Notes: generated by a model not told the origin, from the letters alone. 64,000 bases of DNA from VXNE01 sp965116625 (GCA_965116625.1 OZ220717.1:2542001-2606000), one strand, 5' to 3'; counted from the first letter of the stretch, positions 42,974 to 52,716 are shown. A program made the numbers and translations.

Positions 42974-45454
42974 TTGCTGAAGACCGACGACCGCCGCAAC
43001 AGGGGCCTGGCGAAGGCCCTGCCGTATTTCAGGGAAGGCGATCCGATCCCGCCGGACCGCGATCTGCGCGTATCCGACGACAGGGGCAGCATTCGGGCGG
43101 TTTTCTTTCTGCTGCTGCGCGCGTGGCCGTATATCAGGCCGCAGGTCTACGGCCGCTGGTGGGTACCGGGCCAGGGCATCGAGGACCGGATGGCCGAAGC
43201 GGTGGCGGGCCGAGAGTATGGGTTCGGCTACATTCCGCCCCTGGTGACCGCGGTTGCCCTGGGCGGCCCCTACCTGGGATACGTCCCCGCGAGTCTCGAG
43301 TATCCCCTCAACATGCTGTACGGCCTGATTCTGGCCATGACGCTATGCGCCTGGCCCGTTGCCTTCTCGAGGGGCAGGGTCCAGCGGGAGTTCGCGTTCG
43401 CCCTGTTGATCTTCGGCGTGGCAGCCAACGCGGTGGCCGCAACCTACGTCGAAGGCGCTGCCGACGGCTGGTACGCGGGGGCCGTCACCGGCGTGTGCAT
43501 GCTGGGCTGGATCCTGCAGGTCCGTGTCGACCGCGCGGCAGGAGACGCATTCCTTCGATGCCGCGTTCGCGTGGCCTCCCACATGGTCTACTGGTACGGC
43601 TTCGTCGCGATCCAGGGCGCCGTCTTTTTGGTCCTGGGGCTGGTGGTGGCAGACCTCGTCAACCAGTCCATTCTCCAGACCGATCCGCTGACCCCCGGCA
43701 GGGCGGAACTCTTCGGCGAGCCCGAGATGTCGAGCGAGGTCACGGAGCAACTCACCCAGGGCCAGCGCATGGTCCTCATCTGGAAGGTGGTGCTGATCGA
43801 GTTCGTGGTCCTGATACCGCTCTTCCTCCTCGGCCCCATCATCGAGTACTACCGCACGTGGATCATTCAGAACATCGAGCAGGACCTGCGCCTTGCCCTG
43901 GCGGACCGCTGGCAGCGCCTGTCCCTCAAATACCACGGCGACCACCGCACCGGCGATTCGATCTTTCGCGTTCAGGTGGACGCCAGCGAGGTGGCCGGCG
44001 TGCTGGATCTCCTCATGGGGCTATCGAGGGGCACCATCCAGTGCCTGTTCCTGGTGTTCCTGGTGGCGCTCCTGTCCCCGTGGCTGGGCCTGGCCGTCTT
44101 CGTCAGCTTCTTCCCGCTGATCCTGCTGGCGTACTGGGCCATGCGCAGGTTCCGCACACGGAACCTCGTCATGCGCATGGCCAACGCGGACCTGACCTCG
44201 AGAATCCAGGAGGCCTTCCGCGCCGTTCGTCTCAACAAGGCGTACGGCGTCGAGAGGCAATCGCAGGACCGGTTCGAGACGGACTCGCTCATCGCCTTCA
44301 ACGCCGACTACCGCCAGACCCGCGTGTATGCGGTCGTCGGCGCGGGCATGGGGCTCATCTACGGGTCACTCATACTGGGCGGTACCGTCCTGATGGCTCT
44401 TTGGGCAAACGCGGAACGTCCGACCTTCGCAAACGAACTGATCGCGCTGGCCGGATTCTCGTTCGTGGTGTGGAACCTGACCGCCTATCGATGGGCCCAT
44501 GAGAAGTTCTCCGAGGCGGCCACCCGCATTCCGAAACTCGTGGACGCATGGGGCGGCGCCCAGGTGATGGCCATGGGCCTGCGCCGCGCATTCGAGATTC
44601 TCGACATGGAATCCGAGGTGCAGGATCGAGCCGGCGCACTCCCGATGGACGGTCTCTCCGGAGAAGTGCGATTCGAGGACGTGACCTTCGCCTACGGGGA
44701 GGATCGCCCCGTGCTGAACGGGGTCAGCTTCGCCGCGCGCCCGGGCACCGTCACCGCCATTGTCGGTCCCACCGGCGCCGGCAAGACGACGCTGATGAAC
44801 CTGCTGCTGCGCCTCTACGACCCGGACGGGGGGTCGATACGCATCGGCGGCCGGGACCTGCGCGACTACCAGGTCGACTCGCTGCGCGCCAACATCGCCA
44901 TCGCGCTGCAGGAGAACGTGCTGTTCCGGCTGTCGGTTCGGGACAACATTCGCTACGCCGCCCAGGATGCGAGTGACGAGGCCGTCCTCGAGTCGATCCG
45001 GCTGGCGTGCATGGACGATTTCCTCTATGGCCTGCCACAGGGCCTCGACACCGTCCTCGGCGACCGGGGCGGCCGGCTGTCCACCGGCCAGCGCCAGCGC
45101 CTGTCGATCGCCCGCGCACTCGTGCGCGATACACCGATCCTCGTCCTGGACGAACCGACCTCGGCGCTCGACGCCGAGACCGAGCACCGCGTCCTGTCGA
45201 ACCTGGCGGAATGGAGCGCGGGTAACGTCACGGAGACAGGTGCCCGGACGGCCGCGCGCACGGTCTTCCTGATCACTCACCGGATTTCGACCATCCGCCG
45301 TGCGGACAACATTCTCTATCTCGACGGGGGCCGCATCGTGGAAACCGGCAGTCACGAGACCCTGATGGGTATGCCGGGTGGCCGGTACCGGGCGTTCGTT
45401 CAATCGGAGGCGAACCTCGCTGACCGCGACAGGGACGACCGGCACGATGTCTGA
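42974..45454 (+). CDS. ABC exporter half-transporter (first of a heterodimer)
   Basis: 826 residues from a TTG with GAGGAGG upstream. An unusually long N-terminal part (~1-270) carries extra membrane helices before the standard six-helix exporter domain. The ATPase has Walker A GPTGAGKTT (598-606), Q-loop Gln646, a non-standard signature LSTGQRQR (702-709), Walker B ILVLDEPTSALD with the catalytic Glu, and the switch His in FLITHRIS. The extra ~200 residues distinguish it from its partner and may bind an accessory protein or the substrate. It overlaps the next gene by 8 bases. Confidence 0.88.
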   Translation: MLKTDDRRNRGLAKALPYFREGDPIPPDRDLRVSDDRGSIRAVFFLLLRAWPYIRPQVYGRWWVPGQGIEDRMAEAVAGREYGFGYIPPLVTAVALGGPYLGYVPASLEYPLNMLYGLILAMTLCAWPVAFSRGRVQREFAFALLIFGVAANAVAATYVEGAADGWYAGAVTGVCMLGWILQVRVDRAAGDAFLRCRVRVASHMVYWYGFVAIQGAVFLVLGLVVADLVNQSILQTDPLTPGRAELFGEPEMSSEVTEQLTQGQRMVLIWKVVLIEFVVLIPLFLLGPIIEYYRTWIIQNIEQDLRLALADRWQRLSLKYHGDHRTGDSIFRVQVDASEVAGVLDLLMGLSRGTIQCLFLVFLVALLSPWLGLAVFVSFFPLILLAYWAMRRFRTRNLVMRMANADLTSRIQEAFRAVRLNKAYGVERQSQDRFETDSLIAFNADYRQTRVYAVVGAGMGLIYGSLILGGTVLMALWANAERPTFANELIALAGFSFVVWNLTAYRWAHEKFSEAATRIPKLVDAWGGAQVMAMGLRRAFEILDMESEVQDRAGALPMDGLSGEVRFEDVTFAYGEDRPVLNGVSFAARPGTVTAIVGPTGAGKTTLMNLLLRLYDPDGGSIRIGGRDLRDYQVDSLRANIAIALQENVLFRLSVRDNIRYAAQDASDEAVLESIRLACMDDFLYGLPQGLDTVLGDRGGRLSTGQRQRLSIARALVRDTPILVLDEPTSALDAETEHRVLSNLAEWSAGNVTETGARTAARTVFLITHRISTIRRADNILYLDGGRIVETGSHETLMGMPGGRYRAFVQSEANLADRDRDDRHDV

Positions 45455-47387
45455 AGGCGCGCGGCAAGCAGACCCCGGTCGGTCACGCCTTTCGCTCACC
45501 ACCCTGCGCGAGGACGAGCAGGCCCTTGACGAGCGCGCGAGCCTCGCCGACCGCGAGACCGATATCGATTACCGCCAGACCTTCCGGATCATCGGCCGGG
45601 CCGTGCTGTTCCTCAGGTACGTGTGGTTCCGGTATGCCGTCAGCTTGTTGAGCCATTGGATTCCCGAGAACGTGGCAATCCTGCTGGCCCCGTGGATGGG
45701 GAAGATCATTATCGACCACGTGGTTCTCGGGCAGCCGGTCGAGGACGTGACCGGCTATCCGTCCTTCCTTATCCCGGCGGTGCAGATGCTCGAAGGCGCG
45801 TCCGCGGGGGTGATCATGTCCTGGATTGCCCTGCTCACGATCATGGGTCTGCTCGCGAGGCTCGGGCACGGGTACGTGATGGCCCTGTTCGACATTCGCA
45901 TTGAGCAGTCCATTGTTCACCTCGTGCGCTCCCGCCTCTTCGGGAGCGTGCAGTCCCTGCCGATTGCCAAGCTGGACGACCAGCCCATCGGCGATTCCGT
46001 CTACCGGGTGATGAACGACACGGCGGTGATTCCCCGCATCATGTCCACCGTCGTGCAGCAGCCAGTGTTCGCCGTGGCGACCTTTGCGGTGGCACTCGCC
46101 ACCCTGCTCAGCGCATACCCGGATTCCCCGGCCGTGGCCTTTTTCGCCGTGGGTGCGCTGCCGGTATACCTGCTCGTGATCGCGCCTTTTTCGCGCATGC
46201 TGCGGCGCCGCGCGCAGGCCATGCTGGCGGCCCAGAGCGCCTTCACCAGCAACATCGAGGAGGGCATGGATAACATGCTCGCGGTGCAGGGCCTGGGCGC
46301 GGGCGACACGGAACGCGAGCGATTCCGCCTGGACAGCGCCGAGTCGTTCAGGCGCGTCCGTTTCAGCGGCCTGGCCCAGGGCGCGGTGGGAGCCATCCTG
46401 CAGGTCGCGAGCCAACTCCTCGAATGGGGCTTCTCCATCTACGTGGTCGCCTGGGTGATATTCGGCGACCTCTCCGCGGGCGATTACGTCGTCGTGATCG
46501 GGTACTTTGCGGCCATGCGGGAACCGGCCGCGAGCCTGGCGAAGATCTGGATCGACATACAGACCGATGCCGCCAGGGCCCGCCGCGTGTTCGCCATGCT
46601 CGACCTGCCGCCGGAAACGGAGACCGGAGACCTCGCGCTGCCCCCGATTACGCAGGGCGTGTCGGTCCGCCGGGCGGGCTTCGTCTACCCGGACGGCCGG
46701 CGAGCACTCAAGGATGTGACTTTCGACGCCCCCATGGGACAGATTGTCGCCGTCGTCGGGTCCACCGGCGCCGGAAAGACGACCCTCGCGTACCTGGTTC
46801 CGCGCTACCACGCGGTGAGCGAAGGCCGGGTGCTGATCGACGGGCACGACGTCAACGACGTGACGGTCGAGAGCCTGCGCGGACAGGTCAGCTACGTGTT
46901 CCAGGAGACACAGACCGTGGCCGAGTCCATCCTGGAGAACATCCGGCTCGGCAAACCCGATGCCACCGCCGAAGAGGTGGAACGGGCCGCGCGAACGGCG
47001 GGCATCCACGACTTTATCGTCGCGTTGCCCGACGGCTACGACACCAAGCTCGGCACCACCAGCAGCAAGCTGTCGGTGGGACAGAAGCAGCGCATCGGGA
47101 TTGCCCGAGGCCTGTTGAGGGACTCGCGCGTGCTTATCCTCGACGAACCGACATCGGCGCTCGACCCGGAGACCGAGGCGCACCTCGTGAATGCGTTGCA
47201 TGAAGCGGCGAAGGACCGCGCCGTCATCGTCATTGCCCACCGCCTGTCCACGGTCGCCGTGGCCGACCACATTGTCTTCCTCGATGAAGGGCGCGTGCTG
47301 GAGCAGGGCACCCACGATGAACTGATGGCGCGCGAAAACGGAAACTACCGCGCGTTCGTGGACCTGCAGACGGCGTCGCTGGATTGA
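45447..47387 (+). CDS. ABC exporter half-transporter (second of a heterodimer)
   Basis: 646 residues from the ATG at 45447, which overlaps the previous stop by 8 bases, so both halves are made together. It has a standard six-helix exporter membrane domain then an ATPase with Walker A GSTGAGKTT (438-446), Q-loop in YVFQETQT, signature LSVGQKQR, Walker B VLILDEPTSALD and switch His in VIAHRLS. Both partners carry a bulky residue at the second signature Gly (LSTGQ and LSVGQ), yet both retain the catalytic Glu. Probably exports a lipid, peptide or small molecule modified by the upstream methyltransferase. Confidence 0.9.
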   Translation: MSEGARQADPGRSRLSLTTLREDEQALDERASLADRETDIDYRQTFRIIGRAVLFLRYVWFRYAVSLLSHWIPENVAILLAPWMGKIIIDHVVLGQPVEDVTGYPSFLIPAVQMLEGASAGVIMSWIALLTIMGLLARLGHGYVMALFDIRIEQSIVHLVRSRLFGSVQSLPIAKLDDQPIGDSVYRVMNDTAVIPRIMSTVVQQPVFAVATFAVALATLLSAYPDSPAVAFFAVGALPVYLLVIAPFSRMLRRRAQAMLAAQSAFTSNIEEGMDNMLAVQGLGAGDTERERFRLDSAESFRRVRFSGLAQGAVGAILQVASQLLEWGFSIYVVAWVIFGDLSAGDYVVVIGYFAAMREPAASLAKIWIDIQTDAARARRVFAMLDLPPETETGDLALPPITQGVSVRRAGFVYPDGRRALKDVTFDAPMGQIVAVVGSTGAGKTTLAYLVPRYHAVSEGRVLIDGHDVNDVTVESLRGQVSYVFQETQTVAESILENIRLGKPDATAEEVERAARTAGIHDFIVALPDGYDTKLGTTSSKLSVGQKQRIGIARGLLRDSRVLILDEPTSALDPETEAHLVNALHEAAKDRAVIVIAHRLSTVAVADHIVFLDEGRVLEQGTHDELMARENGNYRAFVDLQTASLD

Positions 47388-47746
47388 CGGCGGGGTCCGG
47401 GCCTGGGGTGACCTCCGGCGAGGTGGCGCTAACCTTGCGGCGTGGGCTCGGTGAACTCGCGTGCTTCGCGCTCCGCCGCGAGGCGGCAAAGATTCTGACT
47501 CCCGCGGATGCGCGCCAACAGCGGAAGAAGACCCTGATGCTGGTAGGAAAACCGCTATACCACCCTTGGGCCTCGCGCCCGGGGTCCTATGTCGGCTTGG
47601 GCGGTGAAGCACGTCTGGCGCCATACGACCTGTCCGCCTGTTGGGCGGCGAAAGCGGAGTTGTTTTGGGTGACTTCGGCGTCAGCCACGCTACCGGCGTT
47701 GATTGCCCGTTGCTACTCTGAATCCAGGCATTGATGGGGTCTAGGG
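47388..47746. other. 359-base gap without a convincing gene
   Basis: An open frame spans much of it in the plus direction, but it lacks a ribosome site, has no recognisable domain and its composition is not gene-like. A weak hairpin (CCGCC/GGCGG around 47635) is not followed by a T-run. No clear promoter for the downstream sulfatase-esterase gene is seen. Confidence 0.4.
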
Positions 47747-50290
47747 ATGCACCAATTTGATCGTCACGCATTAGGCGCTTCCGTGGAAGTACGCCTCCAG
47801 CGAGAGGGGCAACGCTGTCACTTCCCTGCGCGTCAGCGGTCGGGGAACATTCCCCGGCTGAAGGCTCCGGGCATCCGGTCGAACGCGGCGAAGATAATCT
47901 CTGGCATTGTCGCCCTAGTGCTGCTGGTGCTGGCAGGCAGCGCCTTCGCCGACACCAGGCCCAACGTCATCCTGCTCATGGCCGACGACATGGGGTGGGC
48001 GCAGACCGGCTACTACGGCTATCCCCACATGAAGACCCCGAACCTCGACGACATGGCCGCCAGCGGTCTGCGGATGGACCGGTTCTATGCGGGTGCGCCC
48101 AGTTGCACGCCGACCAGGGCATCGGTGATGACGGGCCGGACCAACGACCGGACCGGCGGGTTCCGCGTCGGGCACGCCATCAACAAGCAGGAGAAGATGC
48201 TCTCCACGGCCTTCAGGGACGCCGGCTATTCGACGGCCCACTTCGGCAAGTGGCACCTGAACCAGTCAGCACCCCCAGGCCACCCGCTTCCCGCCGATGA
48301 TCCCCATAATCCTGGTGAGCTGGGGTTCGACTACTGGCTGGGCGCGACCAGCGGGTTCGACCGCTTCAGCCTCGAAGGCGGCGGATTCGAACTGAGCCGC
48401 AACGGCACGGTGGAGAGGTTCGACGGCGATGGCTCCGAGGTCATCGTTGCCGAAGCCCTGAAGTACATCGCAGGCGAGGTCGCTGCGAAGAAACCGGTGT
48501 TCGTCGTCATCTGGTACTCGGCACCCCACGGTCCGTGGGAGGGGTCCGAGGAAGACGTCGCGCCCTTCCTTGAGGTGGTAGATCGAACGTCGGCGAACAT
48601 GCTCGGCGAGATCGTCGCCATCGACCGCTCCATCGGTCACCTGCGGCAGGGACTGAAGGACCTTGGCATCGCGGACAACACGCTCGTCTGGTTTACCAGC
48701 GACAACGGCGGGACACCCGACATCGACTACCCGGCGAACTGCAGCGACGATATCGACCCCGACCTGACCAGCGACGAGGCGAGGGAGTTTGGCTGCTACA
48801 GGGGAGTCCACCCGGACTCCGGCGGTCACCTTCGCGGATTCAAGAAGGACTTCTACGAAGGAGGGCTGCGCGTACCGACCATCGTCGAGTGGCCAGCAGG
48901 CATCGAACCGCGGGTATCCAACTTCCCCGCGGGCACTGTGGACATGTTCCCGACGCTGATCGACGTGGCGGGGCTCAGCCCGGACTCCATCAACAAGGTG
49001 CACGACGGCATCTCGCTCGCCGGCGTATTCAAGTCGGAACCGGCCCGGCGCGAGCAGCCGCTGGGATTCAGGGCCAGCGGCGGCAGGATGTGGCTGGACA
49101 ACGACTGGAAGCTCGTCCAGAACGTCACTTACAAGCCCGATGGAACGAACGCCCAGCAACCCCATGAGCTGTACAACGTCATCGGCGACCCGGGTGAAGC
49201 GCAGAACCTCATCGACCTGTACCCGGAACGTGCCGAGCGCATGCGCAAGCAACTGGATGCCTGGAGCCTGTCGGTGAGCCGCAGCGCGTTGGGCTGGGAC
49301 TATCCCGAGGGCAGGGTGCTTCCCACGGGGCGGGAACCCAATCCCGAGATCGACGAGCGCAGGCGTGCCCGGATGAAGGAATGGGAGGAAGAAGTGACCA
49401 AAGCCTCGAAGGTCCCCACCAGACGAACGGACGCGGAGATGACCGACACCTCGAACCCCGGCGACCTCGTCCACTACCCGGATTTCCCCACCGAACTCAT
49501 TCCGCCGCGTCCCGTGGACGTGTGGTTGCCCGAGGGCTATGACAGCGCGTCTGACGATCGATACCCGGTCATCTACATGCACGACGGCCAGTTCCTGTTC
49601 GATCGGGGCCAGTCGCCTTACGTGGGCACCGACTGGCTGTGGGATGTGGACAGGACCATAGCGCGGCTCGTGAGCGTTGGGGAGATCAGGCCAGCGATCG
49701 TCGTTTCGGTCTGGATGAACGAGGGGACCAAGCGCAGCCGGGGAGCCGAATACATGCCGCGGAAATTCCTGACCGACGAGGTCAGGCAGCGGTTGATCGC
49801 GAGGCATCCGGACCTGGCCGGTTACGAATTCACCTCGGACAACTATCTCAAGTTCCTGGTCGAAGAACTCAAGCCGTTCATCGATGCGACCTACCGCACG
49901 CGGCCAGGCCGCGAAGACACCTTCGTCATCGGATCGAGCATGGGCGGCCTGATCTCCGCGTACGCCGTCGCGGAGTATCCGGACGTGTTCGGCGGAGCGG
50001 CCTGCATGTCGACGGACTGGAACGTCGCCCAGGGCGCCTTTGCCGGCTGGCTCGAAAGCCACCTGCCGGACGCCGGGTCGCATCGGATCTACTTCGACCA
50101 CGGCACTGAAACTTATGATGCCGCCTATGGACCGTATCAACTGGAGATGGACGCGGTGATGCGAAACAAGGGCTATCGGGACGGCGAGGACTGGATCACC
50201 CGGCGGTTCGAAGGCGCCGACCACTCGCCGAGAGCCTGGCGGGAGCGGTTCCACATCCCACTGAAATTCCTGCTCGGCTCAAAGGGTTGA
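47747..50290 (+). CDS. Secreted sulfatase fused to an esterase-like alpha/beta hydrolase
   Basis: 847 residues. A signal anchor lies near 49-68 behind an unusually long N-region, so the true start could be internal. Residues ~70-530 form a type I sulfatase: NVILLMADDMGW, and the formylglycine motif SCTPTR with Cys120, then GKWH and FTSDNGG. A charged linker leads to residues ~580-847, an alpha/beta hydrolase of the enterochelin-esterase/IroE type with RYPVIYMHDGQFLFD, nucleophile elbow GSSMGG and a late His in EGADHS. The pairing suggests removal of sulfate and acyl esters from the same polymer. The esterase half has a tandem copy at 51194-52156. Confidence 0.85.
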   Translation: MHQFDRHALGASVEVRLQREGQRCHFPARQRSGNIPRLKAPGIRSNAAKIISGIVALVLLVLAGSAFADTRPNVILLMADDMGWAQTGYYGYPHMKTPNLDDMAASGLRMDRFYAGAPSCTPTRASVMTGRTNDRTGGFRVGHAINKQEKMLSTAFRDAGYSTAHFGKWHLNQSAPPGHPLPADDPHNPGELGFDYWLGATSGFDRFSLEGGGFELSRNGTVERFDGDGSEVIVAEALKYIAGEVAAKKPVFVVIWYSAPHGPWEGSEEDVAPFLEVVDRTSANMLGEIVAIDRSIGHLRQGLKDLGIADNTLVWFTSDNGGTPDIDYPANCSDDIDPDLTSDEAREFGCYRGVHPDSGGHLRGFKKDFYEGGLRVPTIVEWPAGIEPRVSNFPAGTVDMFPTLIDVAGLSPDSINKVHDGISLAGVFKSEPARREQPLGFRASGGRMWLDNDWKLVQNVTYKPDGTNAQQPHELYNVIGDPGEAQNLIDLYPERAERMRKQLDAWSLSVSRSALGWDYPEGRVLPTGREPNPEIDERRRARMKEWEEEVTKASKVPTRRTDAEMTDTSNPGDLVHYPDFPTELIPPRPVDVWLPEGYDSASDDRYPVIYMHDGQFLFDRGQSPYVGTDWLWDVDRTIARLVSVGEIRPAIVVSVWMNEGTKRSRGAEYMPRKFLTDEVRQRLIARHPDLAGYEFTSDNYLKFLVEELKPFIDATYRTRPGREDTFVIGSSMGGLISAYAVAEYPDVFGGAACMSTDWNVAQGAFAGWLESHLPDAGSHRIYFDHGTETYDAAYGPYQLEMDAVMRNKGYRDGEDWITRRFEGADHSPRAWRERFHIPLKFLLGSKG

Positions 50291-50292
50291 CC

Positions 50293-51201
50293 GTGGATAT
50301 CCAAGCGCTGCGAAGCGACCTGGAAGCCCACAATGGCATGCCGGGCCTCGAGATCCTGCGGCCCGATGAAGTCGACGACGCGGTCCGGATCTTCTATCGC
50401 GACGGCTTCGTCATGGTGCGAGACGTGCTGGATGCGGACCAGGTCAAGTTCCTGCGGAAAGGCTGCGAGCGCGAGGCCGCGGAAGTCGTCGCCGCGCATC
50501 CGGACGGCAAGGGCATCCGCGGCAATTACCGCTACTCCTGGGGCGGCGCGAGCCTGACGAACTCCGTCCTGCATCGCGAGGAGTGGGTCATGCTGGTGGA
50601 CCTGCCGGCGCTCACGCCCATTATCACGGCGATCTTCGGCTCCCCTGACTACCACGTACGACGGGCGGCCGGCGACTTCTGTCTTCCCGGTGCGGTCGAG
50701 TACCAGCGCCTGCACGCCGACATCGGCGATCACGTGGGCGGGTTCTTCGATCCGCGCGGCATCCTCACGATCCGCGACCTCCCGTGCCCTGTCGTCTGCT
50801 GCAACTTCCTCGCCCAGGACTTCACGAAGATCAACGGCCCGACGCGGCAGATCCCCGGCACGCAGCACTCCCGCGAGAAGATTCCCGAGCCTGCCGAGGA
50901 ACCGCTCTGGATGAAGTACTCGACCGTCTGTCCGGCGCCGGCCGGGTCGGTCCTGATCCGGGACGTCCGCGCCTGGCACGGCGGCACGCCCAACCTGACG
51001 AGCGAGATGCGGGCGATTCCGAACTGCGTCTTCCTCGCGCCCTGGTTCCACGAACGCCAGTTACCGTCCATGCCGCGCGAAATGTTCGACCTGCTGTCGG
51101 AACACGGGCGCCGAATCTGCGAGCCGGTGGTCGCCGACGGTCCCCTGGAGACCGGCTACACGTTCGACCCTGTCCTCGCCCGAAAGAAGAAATTTGCCTG
51201 A
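50293..51201 (+). CDS. Phytanoyl-CoA dioxygenase-family Fe(II)/2-oxoglutarate oxygenase
   Basis: 302 residues. The GTG at 50293 has AAAGGG in front; a TTG two codons earlier, overlapping the previous stop, is the alternative. The family core includes FYRDGFVMVRDVLDADQVKFL, metal ligands His141 and Asp143 in RLHADIGDH, and the distal His229 in VRAWHGGTPN. It is sandwiched between the sulfatase-esterase and its tandem esterase copy, overlapping the latter. Candidate roles are hydroxylation of a lipid, osmolyte or breakdown product; sequence does not decide. Confidence 0.87.
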   Translation: MDIQALRSDLEAHNGMPGLEILRPDEVDDAVRIFYRDGFVMVRDVLDADQVKFLRKGCEREAAEVVAAHPDGKGIRGNYRYSWGGASLTNSVLHREEWVMLVDLPALTPIITAIFGSPDYHVRRAAGDFCLPGAVEYQRLHADIGDHVGGFFDPRGILTIRDLPCPVVCCNFLAQDFTKINGPTRQIPGTQHSREKIPEPAEEPLWMKYSTVCPAPAGSVLIRDVRAWHGGTPNLTSEMRAIPNCVFLAPWFHERQLPSMPREMFDLLSEHGRRICEPVVADGPLETGYTFDPVLARKKKFA

Positions 51202-52156
51202 GCGGAGGCTGCGCGCAGCGGGCCGATGCGTGGCCCTGGTCCTGGCGTGTGCCGTCTTTGCCGGTGCCACGTTCGACGAAGGGGCGGAGGAGGTGAGGGC
51301 CTCGAAGACTCCGAGTTCATTGTCCGGCACCCTTGTGCATCACCAGGATTTCCCCTCGACGCGCGTCCCGGCCCGTTCCGTGGAAGTGTGGCTGCCGGAC
51401 GGCCATGACTCCGCATCCGACGAGCGATACCCGGTCATCTACATGCACGATGGCCAGTACATGTTCGGTCGAGGCCGATCGCCAATGGCGGGCACCGACT
51501 GGTCATGGGATGTGGACAAGACCATGACGCGGCTCATCCGGGGAGGGGAGGTCAGGCCAGCGATCATGGTTGCGGTGTGGACGGACGGTGAGAACAAGGC
51601 GAACCGGCGCGCCGAGTACATGCCGCAGAAGTTCCTGACCGACGAGATCAGGCAGCAGATGATCCGGGAGCGGCCGGATCTCTTCGATCTGGAATACAAC
51701 TCGGACAACTACCTCGAGTTCCTCGTCGAAGAACTCAAGCCGTTCATCGATGAGACCTACCGCACGCGGCCGGGTCCGGAAGACACCTTCGTCATGGGAT
51801 CAAGCCTGGGCGGACTGATCTCGGCGTACGCCATCGCGGAGTATCCGGGCGTTTTCGGCGGCGCAGTCTGCCTGTCGCCCCACTGGGTCGTTGGGGATGG
51901 CGCCTTTGTCGATTGGCTCGCCGACCACTGGCCGGCCGCCGGATCACATCGAATCTACTTCGACCACGGCACCGAAACCTATGATGCCGCCTATGGTCCG
52001 CATCAACAGAAGATGGACGAAGTGATGCGGAACAGGGGCTTCCGAGCCGGCGAGGACTGGATCACGCAGCGGTTCGAAGGCGCCGACCACTCGCCGAGCG
52101 CATGGCGGGAGCGGGTTCATATCCCGTTGAAGTTCCTGCTTGGCCCGCAGCGTTGA
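51194..52156 (+). CDS. Secreted esterase-like alpha/beta hydrolase, tandem copy of the fusion's C-terminal half
   Basis: 320 residues from a TTG that gives a good signal peptide (MPERRLRAAGRCVALVLACA). The mature part mirrors residues ~590-847 of the upstream fusion nearly throughout, for example RYPVIYMHDGQYMF, EYMPQKFLTDEIRQ, KPFIDETYRTRPGPEDTFVM, nucleophile elbow GSSLGG and FEGADHSPSAWRERVHIPLKF. High similarity extends to the DNA level, so the copy is recent. It overlaps the dioxygenase stop by 8 bases. Likely substrate is the same class of ester as the fusion's esterase half. Confidence 0.88.
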   Translation: MPERRLRAAGRCVALVLACAVFAGATFDEGAEEVRASKTPSSLSGTLVHHQDFPSTRVPARSVEVWLPDGHDSASDERYPVIYMHDGQYMFGRGRSPMAGTDWSWDVDKTMTRLIRGGEVRPAIMVAVWTDGENKANRRAEYMPQKFLTDEIRQQMIRERPDLFDLEYNSDNYLEFLVEELKPFIDETYRTRPGPEDTFVMGSSLGGLISAYAIAEYPGVFGGAVCLSPHWVVGDGAFVDWLADHWPAAGSHRIYFDHGTETYDAAYGPHQQKMDEVMRNRGFRAGEDWITQRFEGADHSPSAWRERVHIPLKFLLGPQR

Positions 52157-52190
52157 CCCTGGACATTGAATCGCTCCGTCCCGAGACCGG
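52153..52190 (+). pseudogene. Remnant of a duplicated dioxygenase 5' end
   Basis: Immediately after the standalone esterase stop, the sequence reads LTLDIESLRPE in the frame overlapping the stop, resembling MTVDIQALRSD at the start of the dioxygenase that follows the fusion's esterase half. Bases 52153-52175 resemble 50287-50309. The duplication therefore ran past the esterase into the next gene and the rest of that second copy is gone. Confidence 0.55.
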
Positions 52191-52235
52191 GAAGAAGGGT
52201 TGTAGCATGCCGAACACCAATGAGGGGAACTGCCG

Positions 52236-52697
52236 ATGACGCCGACCGACAGGTTCGAGATTCGCGACCAATGCGAACGGCTTGTGTACAAGTTCCTGCG
52301 AGTACTCGAAGGAGAGCAAGCCGAAGTCGCTGATCTCTTCGCCGAGGACGGACAGGCATTCGAGCTTGTCGGACGCGAAAAGATCCGCGAGCACTTCGCG
52401 GGAATCGCCGCGGTCGACGACAACGTCAACGTGAACTTGAGCACCAACCTGTTGATCGATGTCGATGACGAAGATCATGCCAGGGCCACGAACTACGTTA
52501 CGCACTACGTGGCAGACCGTGAAGCCGAGGACCTGACCGACCCCACGGGCGCCCGGGTCGGTGGTGAGCTCCAAACCGCGAGGACAATCACCCGGTGGTC
52601 CTGGGAGTTCAGGCGTGTAGAAGGCGAGTGGCTGATCTCGAGGTTGCGGTATCCGGAATCCGTGCTGTTCCGCAAGGACGTGATCGACCAACTGTAG
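52236..52697 (+). CDS. NTF2/SnoaL-like fold protein
   Basis: 153 residues with GAGGGG upstream of the ATG. The pattern of an N-terminal helix pair (FEIRDQCERLVYKFLRVLEGEQAEVADLFAED), a curved sheet (NLLIDVDDEDHARATNYVTHYVAD) and a final RWSWEFRRVEGEWLISRLRYPE is that of SnoaL-like domains. Members bind or convert small hydrophobic molecules, or act as non-catalytic dimers. It follows the esterase-dioxygenase cluster on the same strand and may belong to the same pathway. Confidence 0.75.
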   Translation: MTPTDRFEIRDQCERLVYKFLRVLEGEQAEVADLFAEDGQAFELVGREKIREHFAGIAAVDDNVNVNLSTNLLIDVDDEDHARATNYVTHYVADREAEDLTDPTGARVGGELQTARTITRWSWEFRRVEGEWLISRLRYPESVLFRKDVIDQL

Positions 52698-52716
52698 CGG
52701 CTATCCACCGGCCCTT

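Noticed and set aside
47384..47734. 116-codon frame after the ABC exporter
   Set aside because: No ribosome site, no recognisable domain and an amino acid composition unlike real proteins here; treated as intergenic.
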